Origin: Dysidea avara
Taxonomy: Eukaryota > Porifera > Demospongiae > Dictyoceratida > Dysideidae
Assembly (NCBI RefSeq): GCF_963678975.1
Contig: NC_089280.1
Span: 35,624,508-35,688,507 of the forward strand
Length of the DNA stretch: 64,000 nucleotides
Direction of reading: 5' to 3'
Shown: positions 59,040-64,000 of the stretch, one piece after another
Position numbering within the stretch: the stretch's first letter is position 1
Layout: every line of letters begins with the position of its first letter
Position numbers and translations under genes: made by a program
Notes under the pieces: generated by a model
What the model was told of the DNA's origin: nothing
What the model saw: only the letters and a program-made list of their open reading frames with translations
Database searches by the model: none

Positions 59040-60300
59040 CAGGAGCTATTCTATGTGTTCAGTGTCTGGAAGGCAGTCAAAGGCACAGCAAGAGAACCTA
59101 CATCAAAGAGAATATATACCAGCCAAAGAGGGGACAATGGGTCCTTGGGTAGTGGAGAGCCCAAGGGAGAGCCATTGGCAGGTGTATGGACCACTCAACA
59201 GCAACCACAACAGAGGCCAATCTCACCAACAACCTTTCAGGTTCTGGATAACACCATTCAACCTGATGACTACAGGATCTAACTTGCCTACTCATCCTGT
59301 CAGACAACAGACGGATCCTGGGGACCAGATAGCACCATCATCACCAAGATCTACTAGAAGGACAATGAGTTATTTTAGTGAACTACAAGTTGCTCCAGAC
59401 AAGCCATTGGATCCATACAAGTACATTAATTTTGTAACTCACATTTCATAATACAAGTTTTTGTGGTTGTATTATAGCTATTTGTGTAACCTATAAGAAA
59501 TCGTAGTGTCATCTGACCATTTATATAACCCTTAAAATGTAGTAAACACACGTGGGTGCTACCTACAAGGTTTTAAACTGACCCAAATACCTACATATAA
59601 GCGTGGAGTGCATGTATAGTATGTCAAAACTAAATATTATTAGTCGTTGCATATATTTCTTCAAGCCTTATTCAAAATCAACACAAATACTGATTCTCAA
59701 AAATACAAGTTTATGTAAAAATGCATATACATAGCTGTGTATCTTGACAACTGGTTTACAATCACTGAACAAATCAGATTAATGGTGCTTGTCAACAAGA
59801 TAGTTGCTGGAACCATTTTACCATGCCACATGTCTAGTATCTTGTCATCAACCACAAGCTCATTGGGATACAGTGAAACCTACATGTGTAATAAGGACAC
59901 CTCCAACCAAAGTGTCCTGGTTATCAAGGTGTCTTGGTGTTCTAGGTAATTCTAAGGGAAACTTTCGGGGTCATTATTTTCTCAAGCATCCAGATTATGC
60001 AAGTGTCCTCATTTTCGAAGTGTCCTGGTTGACAGTTTCCACTGCAAAATGAAACAGTGAGAGTGCCTATATAACTATTTATTTAATTCATTAATGGAAA
60101 CATCTGTGTGGCTTGCTACTTTACAATATTAACTCGTACATTGTTGACTGCTTATCACTCCTTGTGGACACATGCATTGACTGGTTGTATAGACATAAAC
60201 ATGGTTGTGAATATCATCAAGTCTTAAACAATACAGCAAGTGTCCCTTGTGTAATACACCAATGACTATACTAACATTGACTCCCGCATTCCTACATAAG
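59040..60300 (+). repeat. Tandem duplication D, left copy (decayed)
   Basis: Shares with 61290-63120, in the same order, a coding-like block (AAAGAGAATATATACCAGCC; GTATGGACCACTC; CAGCAACCACAACAGAGGC), the phrase TCATCTGACCATTTAT, and RING-finger exon sequence at about 60150-60298 (CTTATCACTCCTTGTGGACA; TCTTAAACAATACAG; GTGTCCCTTGTGTAAT). The RING part has lost the first Cys pair and has frame shifts, so this is a pseudogene copy. Long Gln/Pro-rich frames at 59007-59451 may be old exons. Confidence 0.55.
59869..60048. mobile_element. Possible pogo-like MITE
   Basis: CAGTGAAACCTACATGTG left and GACAGTTTCCACTG right, with repeated AGTGTCCT and AAGGACACC phrases inside. Similar phrases at 61000-61165 suggest a worn relative. 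Flanking TA is not present on the right. Confidence 0.4.
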
Positions 60301-61289
60301 GAAAAGAATTCTTATGCTGAAGTGTCTCACTTTAAAATGTCATTCACCAGTGCCAAGAGCACACAGTCTAATATTGAATCTGGCTTTATGCATTGTGTAG
60401 CAAATTGTTGAGAGTAACGTACTTGAAGTACGTACCACACTGCATTATTAAATTTGTGAACAACATATAATAGCCACTTTTTGTAGCCTGTCCTCAATTG
60501 TGGCACTGTGTTGAGCATTAGTAACTACACGTGATACGTAGTTAAAGGGATATACGGGGTAGTGTAATGCAGCAGATATAGAATTTACAGTGACCTAGGG
60601 ACTTTACTTGGAAAGTTATTTAGGCAAAGTACACATGTAACTCGGTGAAAGGCCTGTCCTTTGTCTAGTCCACATCATTTTCCTCATGATATGTAGACAC
60701 CCACAAATCACTTCTGGTTTACCATTATCATCTTGTGTGTCCCTACTCCACTTAGTGGTAGCTATACCCAAGATGTAATGTAGTTATGAACACAGAGAAG
60801 CCATTACATGCGTGAAAGTGGAAAAAAATATTTTTTGACTTATGACAGTTGAATTCATAAGTAGCATGTTACAGTAACATATAGATGTTATGTATGGAAA
60901 CATATTTTAGTTACATGTTTATGACTCCCTGTATTCACAGGCTTTAAGCCTTCTCACAGGTCCCTAGTGGAATATATAGCATTCACAGAATAAAGTGTAC
61001 TGGTTAGTCAAGGTGTCCTTATTAGTGAGGTGTCCTGATTTTAGGGACTGTACACTAATATAAATGGACCATGGACAGGTGCCCTGATCATCAAGGTGTC
61101 CTGATTTCAGGAGTCTAAATGTGTGTACACTAATGGTAGACCATGAATGTATATGTGTCCTGGGTATGAATTTATATATACAAAAAAATAGCACAATATA
61201 TCTATGCAATAAACAGTAGCAGCAATAGGTAACAGCTTGATGATAGATGTTGGAGCCTGAGTCAGTGTGCAATCCCACCTGTTCTAATG
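60301..61289. other. Spacer between duplication copies
   Basis: Contains an inverted partner (about 60930-60985) of the DNA at 56903-56962 and a worn repeat rich in GTGTCCTGATT phrases (61005-61165). No supported gene. Confidence 0.4.
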
Positions 61290-61735
61290 TTTGTTTTACA
61301 GGAAATTCTTGAGACATGTCAGGAAGACAAATCAAGAATGCAGTCAGTAAGAGAGTCCATACCCCAAAGAGAAGGTATACTAGCCATAAGGGGCCAGTGG
61401 GTCTTTGAGTAATGGTGAGTCAGTCATCGCTGATGTATGGACCACTCTACAGCAGCCACAACAGAGGCAAGTGCCAACAACCAGGTGAACAAGGTAATTA
61501 ACACCATCCAACCTGATGTCTACAAGAACTACCTAACTGGATGAGATTTCATCTGGTGAGTAATATAACTATGAACTCTTGGTACGTACTAGATTAAATG
61601 ACAAAAGCTATATTATAGTATGTAAATTCGTACAAAGAACCTGTTAGTAGTATTAAAGCATTTTTGTGGTTGCATAATATTGGGTTGACAATATAGATCA
61701 TGTATATTCACACACAAACAAATGTACAATTATAT

Positions 61736-62041
61736 TAGGGCTCAAACGAATAGTGATTTTTACTATTCGAATATTCTTTATTCACAACTACCGAATATTT
61801 GAATATTCTTTTCAGCATTGGTATGGATGAGATATCAATAATCCTGTTGTACAAGATGTCTCTTTAATATAATTCAGAATCAACACGATTTGATCGTTGT
61901 GTAGGATCAAGATTTCCTATGTACTCTACACACTGATGTTATGTATTTCCTTTGAAACGAATATTTCAATACCCAAAATGGTCGTCGAATATTCGAATGT
62001 TCACTGAATATTCGAATAATAGAATATTCGTTTGAGCCCTA
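61736..62041. mobile_element. hAT-like MITE with TAGGGCTCAAACGAATA ends
   Basis: Perfect 17-base inverted ends (TAGGGCTCAAACGAATA) and an 8-base duplication AATTATAT (61728-61735, 62042-62049). The interior repeats CGAATATTCG-type palindromes. 306 bases, non-coding, recent by its intact ends. Confidence 0.92.
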
Positions 62042-62903
62042 AATTATATACAGTAGAACGTGGCTTACTGCTACTTCTAGGCATGTGGCGCACAATTAAT
62101 CAATAAGACCATCCTATGGGGATGTACTCTAAAACAACAAGATAGCAGCAATGTAGACTTTAAAGCAAAACGGTCTTTATAGGTGGTCTTTGTTAGGAGG
62201 TGGTCTTATAAAGAGGTGACCACAAAGTGAAATTGTTTAATTTACCATTCTATTCCACCATTTCACTCTAGTACACCAGACACCCCAATATATCACATGT
62301 AATCCCGGGCCAGTTTTTTCATGCTGGTGTTTGTGGTGTATAAACCAGAAAACCCTAAATCATGTCATCTGACCATTTATAATATTCTGAAGCTTTAATA
62401 TATATATATAGGGCTGCCTAGTTCAAATCTCCTCAGAAAAAAATACCATTTACATCAACAACAGCATAAAGAAAGAGCATTGCCTACTGACTAAGAGCTA
62501 GCATGTGCTATGACCAGCTGAGCATGACTGACCTGAGAACTGCTGTAAATGACAGTGTCAACAGGGCTACAGCAGCTGTACAGTTGTTGTCGTTATGGTT
62601 ACTATAACCACTATTAGCCTGCATTGCTGTGTCCAACATAACTCAATATTACTAGCCACCAGCTATTTGGGGATACATGATAGCCATAACAGTTTACTCT
62701 CCAAATTATTAGGTGAATATAGTACAGTATTTATAAATTTTTTTGTGTTTTAGTGGTTTAAACCTACACCAGGCAAATATGTTATTCCATTACCAGTCAC
62801 ATTGGCTAAGTGTGCATTTTATTTTATAGTGGGAAATGTTTATATATGGCTTGTTACTTTACAATGTATAATATTGTGTTGTTATACACTTGTTTCACTG
62901 TAG

Positions 62904-62963
62904 TCCAATATGTTTTGACATCTTAAAGGAACCCTTTATCACTCCTTGTGGACACAGTTACTG
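62904..62963 (+). CDS. RING finger gene, exon with first half of the C3HC4 domain
   Basis: Acceptor TTTCACTGTAG, then PICFDILKEPFITPCGHSY; the first Cys is completed from an upstream exon ending in TG, and the donor is TG followed by GTTAGT. With the next exon it forms C-x2-C-x11-C-x-H-x2-C-x2-C-x10-C-x2-C, a complete C3HC4 RING of an E3 ubiquitin ligase. By eye the spacing and wording are closest to COP1/RFWD2 RINGs, but WD40 repeats, which would confirm this, are not in the window. The upstream exon was not identified. Confidence 0.75.
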
Positions 62964-63018
62964 GTTAGTTAGACATAGTGTATGTGGTTGTGACTTGACT
63001 GTATTGTTCACTCCACAG

Positions 63019-63116
63019 TTATGATTGTATATCATCAGGTCTTAAACAATACAGTAGGTGTCCCTTGTGTAATGAACCAATGACTAATGATGACTCCCTC
63101 ATTCCTAATGTGACAT
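63019..63116 (+). CDS. RING finger gene, exon with second half of the domain
   Basis: Follows a 55-base intron (62964-63018, ending CTCCACAG). It completes Cys from TG+T, then reads YDCISSGLKQYSRCPLCNEP and continues MTNDDSLIPNVT to a perfect donor GTAAGT. The last zinc ligands CPLC are here. The phrase after the RING (SLIPN) resembles the position of LYPN in COP1, which is suggestive only. Confidence 0.75.
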
Positions 63117-63171
63117 GTAAGTCAACCTCTGTACCTTCATCCTTGTCCTTTATCCCTCTCTGTTCCTATAG

Positions 63172-63277
63172 TGAGTGAAGCTTTTACAAATATTATAAAA
63201 CAAGAGGAAGAATATCTGAACAGGTGCGTTACATGTACACAATCGTTATTATCAAGGCTGGAGGCTACACACAAGAG
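63172..63277 (+). CDS. RING finger gene, third exon
   Basis: Second intron also 55 bases (63117-63171, ending TTCCTATAG). Reads LSEAFTNIIKQEEEYLNR and then CVTCTQSLLSRLEATHKR, ending at CAAGAG followed by GTGAGG. A shorter form could stop at 63223 before GTGCGT. The Glu/Lys-rich run suggests a helical, possibly coiled-coil, stretch. No further exon was found before the window ends. Confidence 0.55.
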
Positions 63278-64000
63278 GTGAGGGGTAGTATAATGGCTGT
63301 AATCACTAACTTAGACTGAATTGTAAAGTACTTCTTTTTGTCATACGCCAAGCTGAATATTTAGTAGATGGTGCGTATGTACTTTAGTCGTTGTACAAAC
63401 ACCAGCTGCAGGTCACCACTTCATTACACCCACATGGAAAGCATCCCACACCAAGGAGAATCACCATTTGTAGTAACTAGTACTTATTAAAGCACTGACA
63501 TGCTGTTTTGTTTGCACATATATCAAATACGCCACATGTACATGCAGCAGCTATATACAGCCTCCCCACCCTCCTGTCCCTTACGCTCAGTTTTTAAAAA
63601 TATGATTAACACTTGTGAACTTCATATAATCTTTTTGATTTCTGTGCAGCAAGAAATATAATAATAATTATCTATTAACTCTATTTAGTGCTGCAGTCAC
63701 ACAGTGAGGTCAGCTATCATAATAGTGCATAATATTGTGTACATGATCATGAGTGAGAATTGGCAGACAATACAGACCTTTCATAGTGCAGTCGGGTGCC
63801 TGATGGGTATATAAGGAATTTAAAATTGGAGGGGTGGCCTTCCTATACAGGTGATTAAACTGTAAGCACCAATGACCATGTGCTTACAGTAGACCTGAAA
63901 CCAGCTAATCACCTCCTGTCTAAAAAGGCCAACTTTTAATATCCCAATAATATTAAGTAGTTTGATGTTTTTAATGGGGAATTTTTGACACTGCAAGACA
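63278..64000. other. Window end, probably intron or gene 3' side
   Basis: AT-rich with no exon I can support. A short inverted pair, CTGTAAGCACCAATGACCATG and GTGCTTACAG-type phrases near 63858-63890, makes a small hairpin (CTGTAAGCAC / GTGCTTACAG). Confidence 0.3.

Larger units (their letters stand above)
61290..63120 (+). repeat. Tandem duplication D, right copy
   Basis: Partner of 59040-60300, better preserved. It starts with an acceptor-like TGTTTTACAG at about 61300 and a block paralogous to 59081-59290, then carries a hAT-like MITE and the intact RING exons. Whether the 61.3-kb block is an exon of the RING gene is not clear, as its frame is short. Confidence 0.5.

Overview
The window looks like nuclear DNA of a demosponge. 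It is AT-rich and crowded with transposon debris, and introns, where they can be traced, are about 55 bases. Three things point to a sponge: two nuclear copies of a mitochondrial nad1-cob segment that read well only with TGA as Trp, intronless fibrinogen-domain lectin genes, and a very large membrane protein built of Pmp-like beta-helix repeats. The sponge call is inference; no species can be named.

Layout. 1-2100 holds nothing I recognise. 2646-7937 is the main gene: signal peptide, 28 beta-helix repeats, a Cys-rich stalk and about eight membrane segments. A consensus splice donor lies on its stop codon, and a phase-matched acceptor at 9845 would give a second C-terminus; a foldback element sits in that intron. 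10.07-13.70 kb is a segmental duplication whose partner is 36.22-40.10 kb. 14.0-16.15, 21.6-25.97 and 43.5-49.1 kb are three copies of a composite repeat: a head (two copies only), a 31-base minisatellite array, a short tail and a 300-base palindrome. 17.4-20.6 kb holds a tandem pair of fibrinogen-related genes on the minus strand, one intact and one frameshifted. Decayed pogo/Tigger-like transposase copies lie at 19.4, 21.4 and 26.2 kb. 28.43-28.58 kb (minus) looks like a first coding exon of a membrane protein. 29.9-33.9 kb is a series of small DNA elements. 33.98-36.18 and 40.73-43.47 kb are two copies of a unit carrying the mitochondrial insertion. 45.9-48.4 kb is a Mutator-like element. 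49-57.8 kb holds small elements, microsatellites and little else. 58.6-63.3 kb holds a LINE endonuclease fragment and a tandem duplication in which the right copy encodes a clean C3HC4 RING finger over short exons and the left copy is decayed.

The least expected signal is a short motif centred on the 11-base palindrome CTCTAWTAGAG, often extended to GACTGCTCTATTAGAGTATC and followed by TCGATC. It recurs over forty kilobases inside at least six element families whose ends and target-site lengths are unrelated, and the 31-base minisatellite unit looks derived from it. Several small-element families can be delimited exactly here because the window also contains the matching empty sites.
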